Position numbers and translations under genes: made by a program. The notes under the pieces were generated by a model. That model ran no database searches, was not told the DNA's origin, and saw nothing but the letters and a program-made list of their open reading frames with translations. Positions 16,164 to 25,317 of a DNA stretch of 53,536 nt are shown piece by piece. The DNA is from Fibrobacter sp. (GTDB taxonomy: Bacteria > Fibrobacterota > Fibrobacteria > Fibrobacterales > Fibrobacteraceae): contig JAFXLS010000075.1 in assembly GCA_017530965.1 (NCBI GenBank), forward strand, positions 1 through 53,536, in the 5' to 3' direction. Position 1 is the first letter of the stretch. Each line of letters starts with the position of its first letter.

Positions 16164-17710
16164 AAAATATGACAAAAATCCTTACTATTCTTCTCTTGGT
16201 GGTGGGTCTCACTACTGCATGGAGTGCTCCTGCTGAAGGTTCTGTATCGACTCCGAATAAGAAGTTGTACGATTTCAGCTTTGTTGACATGAACTTCGAA
16301 GCGGTGTTCAGCTCTGTTTCTGTAATTGCCGGTGTGGACATTATTCTTGCTCCCGAAGTCAAGGGTAAGACGAGCCTCAAGGTGACAAAGAAAACATGGC
16401 AAGAAACTCTTGACATTATTTGTAGCATGAACGACTTGACTTGGATTATCGAAGACAAGTATATCTTGATTCAGCGTTCCGCTACATACCAGGCTAAACA
16501 GAAGAAGATTGCTGACGAAGAAGCCCAGGCAGAACAGAATGCTCCGCTGGTCCGTAAGAACTTCCAGGTGCACCATGCCAAGGCCGAAGAACTGGTGAAG
16601 GTGCTGGAAAGCATGAAGTCTAACCGTGGCCGCATTACGACGGTGGAACGTACGAACTCCATTATCGTGTACGATACCGACGGCAAGATCGAACAGATGG
16701 AAAAGGCATTGACCGAGCTCGATGTCGAAACCCTCCAGATCATGATTACCGCAAAGCTCGTGGTCGTGAACAGCGAACGCGCCCGCGAACTGGGTGTGGA
16801 TTGGACTGCAAGAATGGGTACCACGGCTTTGACTCCGGGTACAGTTACGACTCCGCAGGGTAGCGGTTCTGGCGATACTCGTACCAGTGCAGCTATTCAT
16901 TCCTTGCCCAACGGCGGTGCTTCTCCGGCTGTTGGCAATGCAACGACTGCAATTACTGCAAGCTTGTTAGACAACAACCTGCAGATTGCAATTTCCAACA
17001 TCATGGGTGACGCTTCTACCGAAGTGCTTGCTAGCCCCCAGGTTTCTACCCTCGACAACACTGAAGCCCAGGTGTTCATGGGTGACAAGGTATCTATCCG
17101 CGTGATTGACGATAGCGGTGAATCTTCGACGCAGCTCGTGGAAACAGGTATCAAGCTGACGGTGACTCCGCACGTTTCTGGCGACAACCGCATCTTGCTT
17201 GACCTGCACCCCGAAAACAACTCTTATGGCTATGACGAAAAGGGCCAGGTGGTGATCAGTACCCAGGAAGCCAAGACCAAGGTCGTGGTGGCTGATGGCG
17301 AAACGGTGGTGATCGGTGGTTTGACCCGTAACGAAAATACCGAAAGTGAATCCGGTATTCCGTTCCTGAAGGATATCCCGCTGCTGGGTAATCTCTTCAA
17401 GTACAGCCGTAAGGCTGTCACCAAGCGTGACCTGATTATCTTCGTGACCCCGCGCATTATCCGCAACTATGTGGGCTCCGTGGAACTTTCTGAAGCCTCC
17501 GATACCATGGAAGGTGCTCCGCAGGCCCAGAAGGTGGAACGCACTCCGGCTGCAGAACCCGGTGACGATGAAACTCCGATTGTGGAACCCAAACCGAAGC
17601 AGGAACCTGCCCAGGAAAAGCCTGCCGAAAAGGCTTCTTCCGAAAAGGCTTCCGCTCCGGCACCTGCCGCTCCGGCTCCTGCTGAAGAAGAGGAAGAAGG
17701 CTGGAACTAA
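16160..17710 (+). CDS. pilQ: Type IV pilus secretin PilQ (no AMIN domains)
   Basis: PilQ forms the outer-membrane channel through which the pilus leaves the cell. The 516-residue protein has a signal peptide, an STN/N0 domain (about 35-110), one N1-like ring domain (about 130-195) and the secretin domain (about 200-440) with LASPQVSTLDN, VGIKLTVTPHVS-like and VVIGGLTRNENTESESGIPFLKDIP motifs and the terminal LIIFVTPRII strand. AMIN domains found in most PilQ are absent; the gene before it carries them. The C-terminal ~75 residues are Pro/Glu/Lys/Ala-rich and end EEEEEGWN, an unusual disordered tail. The start is GTG at 16160, overlapping the previous TGA. Confidence 0.94.
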   Translation: MKNMTKILTILLLVVGLTTAWSAPAEGSVSTPNKKLYDFSFVDMNFEAVFSSVSVIAGVDIILAPEVKGKTSLKVTKKTWQETLDIICSMNDLTWIIEDKYILIQRSATYQAKQKKIADEEAQAEQNAPLVRKNFQVHHAKAEELVKVLESMKSNRGRITTVERTNSIIVYDTDGKIEQMEKALTELDVETLQIMITAKLVVVNSERARELGVDWTARMGTTALTPGTVTTPQGSGSGDTRTSAAIHSLPNGGASPAVGNATTAITASLLDNNLQIAISNIMGDASTEVLASPQVSTLDNTEAQVFMGDKVSIRVIDDSGESSTQLVETGIKLTVTPHVSGDNRILLDLHPENNSYGYDEKGQVVISTQEAKTKVVVADGETVVIGGLTRNENTESESGIPFLKDIPLLGNLFKYSRKAVTKRDLIIFVTPRIIRNYVGSVELSEASDTMEGAPQAQKVERTPAAEPGDDETPIVEPKPKQEPAQEKPAEKASSEKASAPAPAAPAPAEEEEEGWN

Positions 17711-17734
17711 TTTAAGCCTTGCATAAAAGAAATT

Positions 17735-17767
17735 TCCCTGGAGCGATGGTTGCTTCGGGGATTTTTT
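17735..17767 (+). terminator. Intrinsic terminator of the pil operon
   Basis: A 10-bp stem tccctggagc/gcttcgggga (three G-U pairs) with a 7-nt loop is followed by six T. Confidence 0.75.
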
Positions 17768-17812
17768 ATTAGAACTTAAAAACTTGTTGAAGGATCAACT
17801 AAGCTTTACTAG

Positions 17813-18784
17813 CTACCTTACCACGAGTGCGGCGAGAGCCAGTTCTTGACTAGTAACAGTCCAGCTGCTGCTCTTGAATTCGTAGTTGAGGTCGGCGAGG
17901 CGACGGATGACGCGGCAGAGGAGCGGTTTGCCCCAGCGGCGGCAACATTCGGCGGCATTGCCTTGCTTACAGAACATGAAGTAGTTCTTGCCGAGTGCCT
18001 GGGCGGCGTCTTCGGCGCTCATCTTCTTGGCGGTAAGCGACATGAAGTTGAGCAAGTCTACGGCATGACCGTAGAGGGCGTTTACGATGCGGATTGCATC
18101 GTTGTCCTTGTTGCCGTAAAGGATTTCGTGCAACTTGCGGGTGTAACCTACGGCGTCACGCATTCCAAAATAGTTCAGAATCTCGTAAGGCGGGATTTCG
18201 CGGCGGGGCGTAATCATGGTCTTCACGAGATCGAAGGTGATTTTGGTGCAGTCGGGATCGTAGATTAAAGCTTTTTCCAGTTCTTCGCAAACGAGCTTGG
18301 TGTTGGTACCTAAAGCGTCTGCCAGGTACTGGCTGGCGGCGGGCTCGATCGGCTTTCCGAAGTGGGCGGGTACGTTCGATGCAATCCATTCTTGCATCTT
18401 GTACTGCTTGGGTTCTTCGTACTTTTCGATTTTACCGACCTTCTGCAGAATCTTGTAGAGTTCCGAATTGGCACGGAGCTCATCAAAATCCAGCAGCAAC
18501 TTGCAGTCGGGAGCATCCTTGAGCCAGCGGGCGAGGGCTTTTGATTCTTCGGCCTTCATGGCATCGGCATTGCGGACGACCACCGCCTGTTCCGGCGCAA
18601 ACATGGAGACGGCGCCGCAGCTTTCCATGATGAGCCCGGCAACCGATGGAATGTTTGTGTCAGAAGCATACACGATCTGCTTAGAAAGCGGGTCGTTCTT
18701 GCGGTCTCCAAGGGCATCGGTCAGGAACTTGTCGGTCTGCTCATCCTTGGAGAACTGGTCTTTGCCGATGAGGGCTAGAATCAT
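17813..18784 (-). CDS. holA: DNA polymerase III subunit delta
   Basis: HolA opens the sliding clamp within the clamp loader. The 323 residues match the family by overall pattern: an N-terminal RecA-like domain without a Walker A, with an early LIGKDQFSKDEQTDKFL segment, the VVVRNAD and LLLDFDELRANSELYKIL strands, a helical lid domain with LADALGTNTKLVCEELEKALIY (here LVCEELEKA is the recognisable part), and a C-terminal helical collar. Delta is one of the most divergent replication proteins, so similarity is moderate. It starts 3 nt after the greA stop and is probably co-transcribed with it. Confidence 0.82.
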   Translation of the reverse strand: MILALIGKDQFSKDEQTDKFLTDALGDRKNDPLSKQIVYASDTNIPSVAGLIMESCGAVSMFAPEQAVVVRNADAMKAEESKALARWLKDAPDCKLLLDFDELRANSELYKILQKVGKIEKYEEPKQYKMQEWIASNVPAHFGKPIEPAASQYLADALGTNTKLVCEELEKALIYDPDCTKITFDLVKTMITPRREIPPYEILNYFGMRDAVGYTRKLHEILYGNKDNDAIRIVNALYGHAVDLLNFMSLTAKKMSAEDAAQALGKNYFMFCKQGNAAECCRRWGKPLLCRVIRRLADLNYEFKSSSWTVTSQELALAALVVR

Positions 18785-18787
18785 AGC

Positions 18788-19252
18788 TTACTTGAAGTCG
18801 ACGATTTCGAAACGGTTCTTGCCCTTGGGGGTCACGACTTCGACGATTTCACCCTTCTTCTTGCCCATGAATGCGGAACCCATGGGGCTCTTGAAGCTGA
18901 TCTTGCCGTTCATCGGGTCGACGCCTTCGGGGCTCACCAACTGGTAGACCACTTCTTTCTTGGTAGCAAGGTTTTTGGCGGTAACGGTGGCGCCAAAGCG
19001 AACGGTGTCGGAGTTTGCGTCAAATTCAACGATAATTGCATTAGAAATCTGGTCTTCCAGCTTGGGAATTTCCAGATCGATATGAGCCAGCATTTCCTTG
19101 GCGGCGTGGTATTCAGCGTTTTCGCTCAGGTCGCCTTGCTTGCGGGCTTCTTCCATTTCATCTACAACGCGGGGACGCTCGACCTTTTTGAGGAAGGTGT
19201 AACGTTCAACCAATTTGTCGTAAGTTTCTTTAGTACAGGGTGTTTTAGCCAT
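18788..19252 (-). CDS. greA: Transcription elongation factor GreA/GreB family
   Basis: Gre factors enter the RNA polymerase secondary channel and trigger cleavage of backtracked RNA. The 154-residue protein has the N-terminal coiled coil with the acidic tip motif (ARKQGDLSENAEYHAAKE, containing the catalytic Asp/Glu pair) and the C-terminal FKBP-like domain with SPMGSAFMGKKKGEIVEV. Length and the loop favour GreA. It is divergent from argJ, with about 100 nt between the start codons. Upstream, TCTAAT lies 8 nt before the ATG, and the AAAGG is too close to be a normal Shine-Dalgarno. Confidence 0.93.
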   Translation of the reverse strand: MAKTPCTKETYDKLVERYTFLKKVERPRVVDEMEEARKQGDLSENAEYHAAKEMLAHIDLEIPKLEDQISNAIIVEFDANSDTVRFGATVTAKNLATKKEVVYQLVSPEGVDPMNGKISFKSPMGSAFMGKKKGEIVEVVTPKGKNRFEIVDFK

Positions 19253-19314
19253 GCCTTTAAATTAGAATTTTTTTGTAGAGCGGAATCGTGTCGTGTTCAA
19301 CATAGTCGCTTTTT

Positions 19315-19323
19315 TGCTATAAT
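19315..19323 (+). promoter_or_regulatory. Extended -10 promoter element of argJ
   Basis: TGCTATAAT is an extended -10 (TGn plus a perfect TATAAT). A weak -35 (GTTCAA, 19295-19300) lies 17 nt upstream. The argJ start is 29 nt downstream with AGGAGA before it. Confidence 0.7.
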
Positions 19324-19352
19324 TTAGGGCGTAAAAAACAATAGGAGATACT

Positions 19353-20570
19353 ATGTACACTGTATTGGAAAAAGGCGGCGTTTGTTCCCCCAAGGGATTC
19401 ACCGCATCTGGTATTTGTGCAGGCATTAAGGCCAGCGGTAACGCTGACATGGCTCTTTTGAAGAGTGAAAAGGCTGCACGTTGCTTTGCCGTGTTTACAA
19501 CGAACAAGGTGAAGGCTGCTCCGGTGCTTTATGACAAAGCTGCTCTTGAACATGCCCACTTTGCTTCTGCTGTTGTGGTGAACAGCGGTAACGCAAACGC
19601 CTGTACCGGCGAACAGGGCCTGCGCGATGCAGAACGCATGGCTGTCCTTACCGAAGAAGCTTTGAAGCTTACTCCGAAGAGCGTGCTCGTTTGCAGCACC
19701 GGTGTGATTGGTCACCTGATGCCGATGGACAAGATTGAAGCCGGTATCCCGAAGCTGGTTGAAAAGCTCCACTCCGACGCTTCCGAAGAATTTGGCCGCG
19801 CCATTCTGACCACTGACCTTGCGCTCAAGAGCCATGCCGTTGAAATCCAGACCGAAAAGGGTGTGGTGACCATCGGTGGCGCCTGCAAGGGCTCGGGCAT
19901 GATTCACCCGAACATGGCCACGATGCTTGCCTTTATTACGACTGACCTTGCTTTGCCGATCGATTTCTTTGCTGAATTTCGCGCCGACATCGCTGATTCC
20001 TTCAATGCGATTACGGTCGATGGCGACACCAGCACGAACGATACTTGCATTCTCTTGGCTAACGGCATGAGCGGAATCAAGTACGAAGACTTGACTCTCT
20101 CCGAACAGGGTGAATTCCGCGCCGCACTGATGCTTGTGATGAAGGAACTCGCAAAGGATATCGTGCGTGACGGTGAAGGTGCAACCAAGCTCATTGAACT
20201 TTGCATCGAAAAGGCCGAAAGCCACGAAGAGGCTTTGCGCATGGCCCGTTTCATTGGTACGTCTAACTTGGCCAAGTGCGCTATGTTCGGCGAAGACCCG
20301 AACTGGGGCCGTATTCTGAGCAGTGCAGGTAGCAGTGGCTGCAACATGATTGCCGAACAGACGGATCTTTTCTTTGGCGATGTGCAGGTGCTTTCTAATG
20401 GACGTCCGGTGCAACTGGATGACGAACAGATGAAGGCTCTGCGTGCGGTGGTTCGTCAGCGTGAATACAAAGTAACGCTGGTGCTGAACATCGGACACGC
20501 TAGCGCAAGTGCATTTACCTGCGACTTGAGCTACGACTACGTTAAGATTAACGCTGAATACACAACGTAA
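19353..20570 (+). CDS. argJ: Bifunctional ornithine acetyltransferase/N-acetylglutamate synthase
   Basis: ArgJ recycles the acetyl group from N-acetylornithine to glutamate in arginine synthesis; bifunctional forms also use acetyl-CoA. The 405-residue precursor is normally self-cleaved before a Thr nucleophile in the motif HPNMATML; that Thr is residue 190 here. Other family marks are VVVNSGNANACTG, STGVIG, the TVDGDTSTND motif and FGEDPNWGR near the C-terminus. AGGAGA precedes the ATG. It stands alone, divergent from greA, with its own terminator. Whether it is mono- or bifunctional cannot be judged from the sequence alone. Confidence 0.95.
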   Translation: MYTVLEKGGVCSPKGFTASGICAGIKASGNADMALLKSEKAARCFAVFTTNKVKAAPVLYDKAALEHAHFASAVVVNSGNANACTGEQGLRDAERMAVLTEEALKLTPKSVLVCSTGVIGHLMPMDKIEAGIPKLVEKLHSDASEEFGRAILTTDLALKSHAVEIQTEKGVVTIGGACKGSGMIHPNMATMLAFITTDLALPIDFFAEFRADIADSFNAITVDGDTSTNDTCILLANGMSGIKYEDLTLSEQGEFRAALMLVMKELAKDIVRDGEGATKLIELCIEKAESHEEALRMARFIGTSNLAKCAMFGEDPNWGRILSSAGSSGCNMIAEQTDLFFGDVQVLSNGRPVQLDDEQMKALRAVVRQREYKVTLVLNIGHASASAFTCDLSYDYVKINAEYTT

Positions 20571-20616
20571 TTTAGGCTTTCCGCCTATTGGTTCCGCTTG
20601 TGAACGAAATTCTTGT

Positions 20617-20646
20617 GAAAATCCTGCTTTCGGGCGGGATTTTCTT
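20617..20646 (+). terminator. Intrinsic terminator of argJ
   Basis: An 11-bp stem GAAAATCCTGC/GCGGGATTTTC (one G-U pair) with a 6-nt loop is followed by a T-rich stretch. Confidence 0.65.
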
Positions 20647-20675
20647 GTATTTTTAGGAGAAACAAGAGGACAAAC

Positions 20676-21854
20676 ATGGATAATTTCAACTTCTACAGCC
20701 CCACAGAATTCGTATTTGGCATGAACCGCGAAAATGAATGCGGTGAACTCGTTAAAAAGTATGGCGGCACCAAGGTGCTGATCCATTACGGTGGGGGCTC
20801 TGCGGTGCGTTCGGGCTTGATTGACCGCGTGAAGGCATCGCTCGATGCGGCTGGAATTGCCCATGTGGAACTCGGTGGCGTGAAGCCGAATCCGCGCGAT
20901 ACGCTCATTTACATGGGCATCGAGATGGTGCGCGCCAATGGGGTAGACTTTATTTTGGCCGTCGGTGGCGGCTCTACGATCGATAGCTCCAAGGGCATTG
21001 CCGTAGGTAGCCTTTACGATGGCGATTTCTGGGATTTTTATGCGAAAAAGTTGCCGGTTACGAAGGCGCTCCCGATTGGCGTGGTGCAGACGATTGCCGC
21101 TGCGGGCTCCGAAGGCAGTGGCGCTTCCGTGGTGACTAAAGAAGATGGCATGCTCAAGCGCGATATTGGCTCTGATGTGATTCGCCCGAAATTTGCGGTG
21201 CAGAATCCGGCGCTCCTTTGCACGTTGCCGGCTTACCAGACGGCTTGCGGCATTACCGACATTATTGCCCACATTTTCGAACGCTATTTCACGAATACGC
21301 TCGAAGTCGAAACCACAGACCGTCTTTGTGAAGGCCTGCTCTTGGCCATGCTCAAGGAAGGCCCGCGTGCCATTGCCGACCCGACCAATTATCAGGTTCG
21401 CGCCAACATCATGTGGGCGGGGACGGTGGCTCACAACGACATTGTGGGTTGCGGGCGCAGTCAAGACTGGAACAGCCACGCCATTGAACATGAACTCTCG
21501 GGACTTTATGACTGCGCCCATGGCGCGGGCCTAGCAGTCATCATGCCTGCCTGGATGGAATACGTCGTCGATCACAACGTGATGCGCTTTGCCCAGATGG
21601 CGACGCGCGTGTTCGGTTGCGAGATGAATTTCGAGAACCCGAAGGCGACCGCCCTCGAAGGCATCAAGGCTTTCCGCAAGTTCCTGCATTCCATTGGTAT
21701 GCCGATTAACTTTGCAGAACTCGGTGCCAAGGAAGAAGACATCCCGAAGATGGTGGAAAAACTGAACCCGGGCGACGGCTGGGGATTCGTGCCGCTCAAG
21801 GCAAAGGATGTCACCGCGATTTACACCATCGCCGCGCACGCCTCGCTGGAGTAG
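20676..21854 (+). CDS. Iron-type (group III) alcohol dehydrogenase, YqhD/BdhA-like
   Basis: The enzyme is predicted to reduce aldehydes to alcohols with NAD(P)H. The 392-residue protein has the dinucleotide-binding GGGS motif (97-100, with the preceding strand FILAVGGGSTIDSSKG) and the metal-binding set expected of YqhD: Asp195, His199 (ITDIIAH), His268 and His282 (CAHGAG). The GGGSAVRSG segment near residue 40 also matches the butanol dehydrogenase/YqhD subgroup. An AGAGGA Shine-Dalgarno precedes the ATG. It is followed 5 nt later by an epimerase gene, so the two are probably co-transcribed. The true substrate is not deducible; fermentation or aldehyde detoxification are both possible. Confidence 0.92.
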   Translation: MDNFNFYSPTEFVFGMNRENECGELVKKYGGTKVLIHYGGGSAVRSGLIDRVKASLDAAGIAHVELGGVKPNPRDTLIYMGIEMVRANGVDFILAVGGGSTIDSSKGIAVGSLYDGDFWDFYAKKLPVTKALPIGVVQTIAAAGSEGSGASVVTKEDGMLKRDIGSDVIRPKFAVQNPALLCTLPAYQTACGITDIIAHIFERYFTNTLEVETTDRLCEGLLLAMLKEGPRAIADPTNYQVRANIMWAGTVAHNDIVGCGRSQDWNSHAIEHELSGLYDCAHGAGLAVIMPAWMEYVVDHNVMRFAQMATRVFGCEMNFENPKATALEGIKAFRKFLHSIGMPINFAELGAKEEDIPKMVEKLNPGDGWGFVPLKAKDVTAIYTIAAHASLE

Positions 21855-21859
21855 TCAAC

Positions 21860-22876
21860 ATGAAGGCGCTCTTTATCGGCGGTACAGGAACCATCAGCAT
21901 GGCCATCACGCGCCTTGCAGTGGCCCAGGGCTGGAAACTTTACCTGCTCAATCGCGGGAACCGCCCCGCAGAAGACATCCCTGCTGGTGTCGAAATCATT
22001 AACGCCGACATCTACAATGAGTCGGACGTTGCAGAAAAAATCAAGGGCATGGAGTTCGATGTAGTCTGCGACTTCATCGTATTTCACCCGAGTGCGCTGG
22101 AACGCGACTACCGCCTATTCAAGGGTAAAACCAAGCAGTTCATGTACATCAGTTCTGCGAGCGCCTACCAGAAGCCGCTTTCGGACTATCGCATTACTGA
22201 AGGAACGCCCCTTGCGAATCCGTATTGGGAATATTCCCGCAACAAGATTGCGGGGGAGGAATTCCTAATGCGCAAGTACCGCGAAGAAGGTTTCCCGATT
22301 ACGATTGTGCGCCCGAGCCATACCTACGATGAACGCCACATTCCACTGGGCGTTCACGGCAAGAACGGTAGTTGGCAAGTTGCAAAGCGTATGCTCGAAG
22401 GCAAGCCTGTCATCATTCACGGCGACGGTACGAGCCTTTGGACCATGACTTTCAACACTGATTTTGCCCGCGGCTTTGTGGGCCTGATGGGCAATGTGCA
22501 TGCTGTCGGTGAATCGTTCCAGATAACAAGCGATGAAACTCTCACTTGGAATCAGATTTACAAGGCGGTTGCCGATGCGCTCGGAGTCGAACTTAAGCCT
22601 TACTATGTGTCTTCGCAGTTCCTGGCGGATGTAAGCGACTACGATTTGACAGGGAGCCTCATCGGCGACAAGGCGAACTCCGTGGTGTTCGACAATTCAA
22701 AACTCAAGCGCGCCGTGCCCACGTTCCGCACCGAGGTTCGTTTTGACCAGGGAATCCGCCGTACTATTGATTACGTGCTCGCACATCCGGAATTCCAGAA
22801 GGAAGATCCTGATTTTGACGCTTGGTGCGATAAGGTGATTGAAACGCTGGAAAACGCGAAGAAGTCTTTTAAGTAA
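21860..22876 (+). CDS. NAD-dependent epimerase/dehydratase (extended SDR)
   Basis: A 338-residue Rossmann-fold protein. The N-terminus MKALFIGGTGTIS is the nucleotide-binding GGxGxxG-type loop. The SSASAY segment and the later YSRNK (Tyr-x3-Lys) supply the SDR catalytic Ser/Tyr/Lys. The region IVRPSHTYDERH and the GDGTSLWTMTFNTDFARGF segment resemble SDR members related to CSP41/isoflavone-reductase-like nucleotide-sugar epimerases. It overlaps nothing and follows the alcohol dehydrogenase by 5 nt. Nothing in the immediate context (no glycosyltransferases) identifies the sugar substrate. Confidence 0.85.
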   Translation: MKALFIGGTGTISMAITRLAVAQGWKLYLLNRGNRPAEDIPAGVEIINADIYNESDVAEKIKGMEFDVVCDFIVFHPSALERDYRLFKGKTKQFMYISSASAYQKPLSDYRITEGTPLANPYWEYSRNKIAGEEFLMRKYREEGFPITIVRPSHTYDERHIPLGVHGKNGSWQVAKRMLEGKPVIIHGDGTSLWTMTFNTDFARGFVGLMGNVHAVGESFQITSDETLTWNQIYKAVADALGVELKPYYVSSQFLADVSDYDLTGSLIGDKANSVVFDNSKLKRAVPTFRTEVRFDQGIRRTIDYVLAHPEFQKEDPDFDAWCDKVIETLENAKKSFK

Positions 22877-22896
22877 AATCGAAAATAAATTGCGCG

Positions 22897-25251
22897 TTAC
22901 TTGCGCGAAAGTTCTACCGCGTAATCGGCGGCGTTCACGAAGTCCTGCGCATGCTCGATGGCAATGACGGTGTGGCCCGCTTCGGTGAGGCCGCGGATTA
23001 AGTCAAGCAGATGCTGGATGTCCTTTTGATGGAGACCGCGGGCGGGTTCGTCGAAAAGGAATAGCGTATTCGGCGCCTTCGCGCGAGCGAGGGCGATAGA
23101 AAGGCGCAAACGGGCGCGTTCGCCGCCGGAGAGGTGCGTCGTAGTCTGCCCGAGTTTCAGGTAGTCGAGGCCAGTGTCTACGAGCGGTTTGAGTTTGTCC
23201 GCAAAGGGCTTCATGTTAATGAACAGCTTGTAGGCGTCGCCGACTTCTAGGTCATAGATGTCGGCGATGGAAAGCGACTTGAAGCGGACTTCGAGAATTT
23301 CGTCTTTGAAGCGTCTGCCGAGGCATACGGGGCATTCGGATTCTTCGTAGCCTGCGGGATCGAGGATGACGCCTTCGCCCTTGCAGTTTTCGCAGCGACC
23401 GCCGGGGGCGTGCGTCGCGAATTTGCTAGCGGTGTAGCCGCGGACCTTGCTCTCGGGGAGTTTCGCGAACAGGTCGCGGAGAATCGTGTTCAGGTTGATG
23501 GCCGAGGCGACGGTGCTGCGGCGGTTTCCATGGAAATCGCCTGTAGAAAGAATCGATAGCGCTTGGATGCCTAGACTTTCGAATTCGCCCTTGGCGGCAC
23601 GTGGGGCGAGGTTCTTGAAGAAAATCGTAGACTTGCCGCTACCGCTCTGGCCCGTGATGACACTGAACTTTTGCACCGGGAAATGCGCGGTGACCGGCTT
23701 CATGTCGAATAGGGCGAAGTTCTCGACATCGATAGTCGTGGCATTCTTTGGATTCTTCGACTTCGAACCTGCGGTTCTTCGCTCAGGATGACACTTCTTC
23801 TCGTCTAATAACTTAATCCAATTCCCTGTGGGCGATACCGGATTGCCAAGAACTTCTTTCGCGGTTCCTTGAAACAGAATTTCGCCGCCTTTTTCACCGG
23901 CGCCAGGTCCCATTTCAATAATCCAGTCGGCTTTCTTGATGAGGGCGGGATTGTGGTCGATGAGAACCAGCGTGTTTCCTCGAGATTGTACCTTCTTGAG
24001 AACTTTCCAGAGGGCATCGACATCGCTCTGGTGCAAACCGCTGGCGGGTTCGTCGAGGACAATTAAGAGGTTGTTCAGGTGACCGGTGCTGAGGCTCGAA
24101 AGCCGAAGTCTCTGGACTTCGCCACCCGAAAGGGTGGCGCCTGCACGCCCTGCCGTGAGGTAACCGATATCAAGGTTGACAATCGCCTGAATACGGTCTA
24201 CGAGCGTACGGAATGCGGGTTGCTGCTTTGCCGACAGTCGATTGTCGAACAGGGCGTGCAGCCGGCTTTCGAGTTCCGCGAAAGGCGTGCTTAAAATGTC
24301 TTGCCAAGTCGTGCTGTCAATAACGGCATTCAAAAAATTCTGCTTGAGTCGAAGGCCCTTGCAATCGGGGCAATCTTCGCTGCTGTCGCCGTCTTCGATG
24401 ATTCCGGTGCCGCCACATTTTTCGCAAATGCTCGTGCGGGAATATGGTGATAAGTCTTCGGGCGCGAGTGGTCTAGAAAGCTGCGCCCCGTGTTCAGGGC
24501 AGCGCGGCACCGTGCTGAAAAGTTTACGGCTCCCGTTGATGTCCAGGATCAATTCACCATGTGTGAGCTTCAGGACTCCATCAACCGCTTCGGCAATACG
24601 GGTGCGCGTATTCTCGCGGACAATCACGCGGTCCACGACAATAAAGAATTCCTTCGGGACAATCTTCTTTTCGCTTTCAGTCAAGTCGGCCAGCGAGTAG
24701 CTGACGCCATCGGCCAAGGCGCGTGTAAAGCCCTGCGCCAGGAACACCGCCGAGAGCTTATCGAGTGTCGTGTGTTTTTCGGAATCGATACGCGCAAAAA
24801 ACTGTAATTTACTCCCTTGCGGCAAGCTCGCAATTTCGCGAATCATGTCTTCGCGGCTCGTGTTTTCCATGGGCTTTCCGCAAACGGGGCAGGCGGGCTT
24901 TGCATACGCCGCAAACAGGGCTCGTAAAGTCGAATCGCATTCCGAGATGCTCAATGCGTAAGCTTTTGCAGGCGTTTCGCCGTGGCTCGGGCCAACAGCA
25001 AGGCTTGCGGGTAAACCTTCGGCGCTATCTAGCGGAATAATTCGGCGACCGCCTAAAAGTTCGGCGGCAAAGGGCGAGAGCGTTTCCAAATAGCGGCGTT
25101 TAGATTCACCATGCAGGGTGTCTAGGACAAGAGTCGATTTCCCACAGCCCGAAGGTCCACATACCACAGAAATCTTGCCCAGCGGGAACTGGGCATCGAT
25201 ATTCTTCAGATTGTGCAGCCTGCAGCCGCGTATGCTGATGAATTCTTGCAT
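22897..25251 (-). CDS. UvrA-like ABC ATPase (UvrA paralogue) with an in-frame repeat insertion
   Basis: The ~784-residue protein has the full UvrA plan in shortened form: Walker A GPSGCGKST near the N-terminus, two Cys-pair segments (CPVCGKP; CEKCGGTG with CPDCKG), signature LSGGEVQRLRLS with LIVLDEPASGLH, a second Walker A GQSGSGKST, the zinc-finger CENCKGEGVI...CPVCLGRRF, then LSGGERARLRLS and FLFDEPARGLH. Standard UvrA is about 940 residues, so this is probably a paralogue, not the housekeeping UvrA. At residues about 487-501 (KKCHPERRTAGSKSKN) it translates dispersed repeat A, in the linker between the two ABC halves. The ATG at 25251 is the most likely start because the family N-terminus begins right there, but a GGAG lies 17 nt upstream, too far, so the start is uncertain. 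Confidence 0.85.
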   Translation of the reverse strand: MQEFISIRGCRLHNLKNIDAQFPLGKISVVCGPSGCGKSTLVLDTLHGESKRRYLETLSPFAAELLGGRRIIPLDSAEGLPASLAVGPSHGETPAKAYALSISECDSTLRALFAAYAKPACPVCGKPMENTSREDMIREIASLPQGSKLQFFARIDSEKHTTLDKLSAVFLAQGFTRALADGVSYSLADLTESEKKIVPKEFFIVVDRVIVRENTRTRIAEAVDGVLKLTHGELILDINGSRKLFSTVPRCPEHGAQLSRPLAPEDLSPYSRTSICEKCGGTGIIEDGDSSEDCPDCKGLRLKQNFLNAVIDSTTWQDILSTPFAELESRLHALFDNRLSAKQQPAFRTLVDRIQAIVNLDIGYLTAGRAGATLSGGEVQRLRLSSLSTGHLNNLLIVLDEPASGLHQSDVDALWKVLKKVQSRGNTLVLIDHNPALIKKADWIIEMGPGAGEKGGEILFQGTAKEVLGNPVSPTGNWIKLLDEKKCHPERRTAGSKSKNPKNATTIDVENFALFDMKPVTAHFPVQKFSVITGQSGSGKSTIFFKNLAPRAAKGEFESLGIQALSILSTGDFHGNRRSTVASAINLNTILRDLFAKLPESKVRGYTASKFATHAPGGRCENCKGEGVILDPAGYEESECPVCLGRRFKDEILEVRFKSLSIADIYDLEVGDAYKLFINMKPFADKLKPLVDTGLDYLKLGQTTTHLSGGERARLRLSIALARAKAPNTLFLFDEPARGLHQKDIQHLLDLIRGLTEAGHTVIAIEHAQDFVNAADYAVELSRK
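23750..23793 (-). repeat. Dispersed hairpin repeat A, copy 3, inside a coding frame
   Basis: On the minus strand GTCATCCTGAGCG and GAAGTCGAAGAATC flank a GAACC-gca-GGTTC stem. It is read in frame within the UvrA-like gene. Confidence 0.9.
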
Positions 25252-25292
25252 TTGCTGACTAGATCCTGCTCCTTTGAACCTAACTCGACTAA

Positions 25293-25306
25293 GGGGCTGA
25301 AGCCCC
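25293..25306. other. GC-rich hairpin between the UvrA-like and barrel genes
   Basis: GGGGC-tgaa-GCCCC, extended by flanking GACT/AGTC pairing, has no T-run. It may act as a 3' stabilising structure for the barrel gene transcript. Confidence 0.5.
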
Positions 25307-25317
25307 AAGTCTTGTAT

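Noticed and set aside
19317..21521. 734-codon open frame on the minus strand across argJ and the alcohol dehydrogenase
   Set aside because: It runs across two well-supported genes and the terminator between them, and has no recognisable domain.
22880..22912. Terminator after the epimerase gene
   Set aside because: The GCGCG repeats form at most a 4-bp stem with no T-run, and they overlap the end of the opposite gene.
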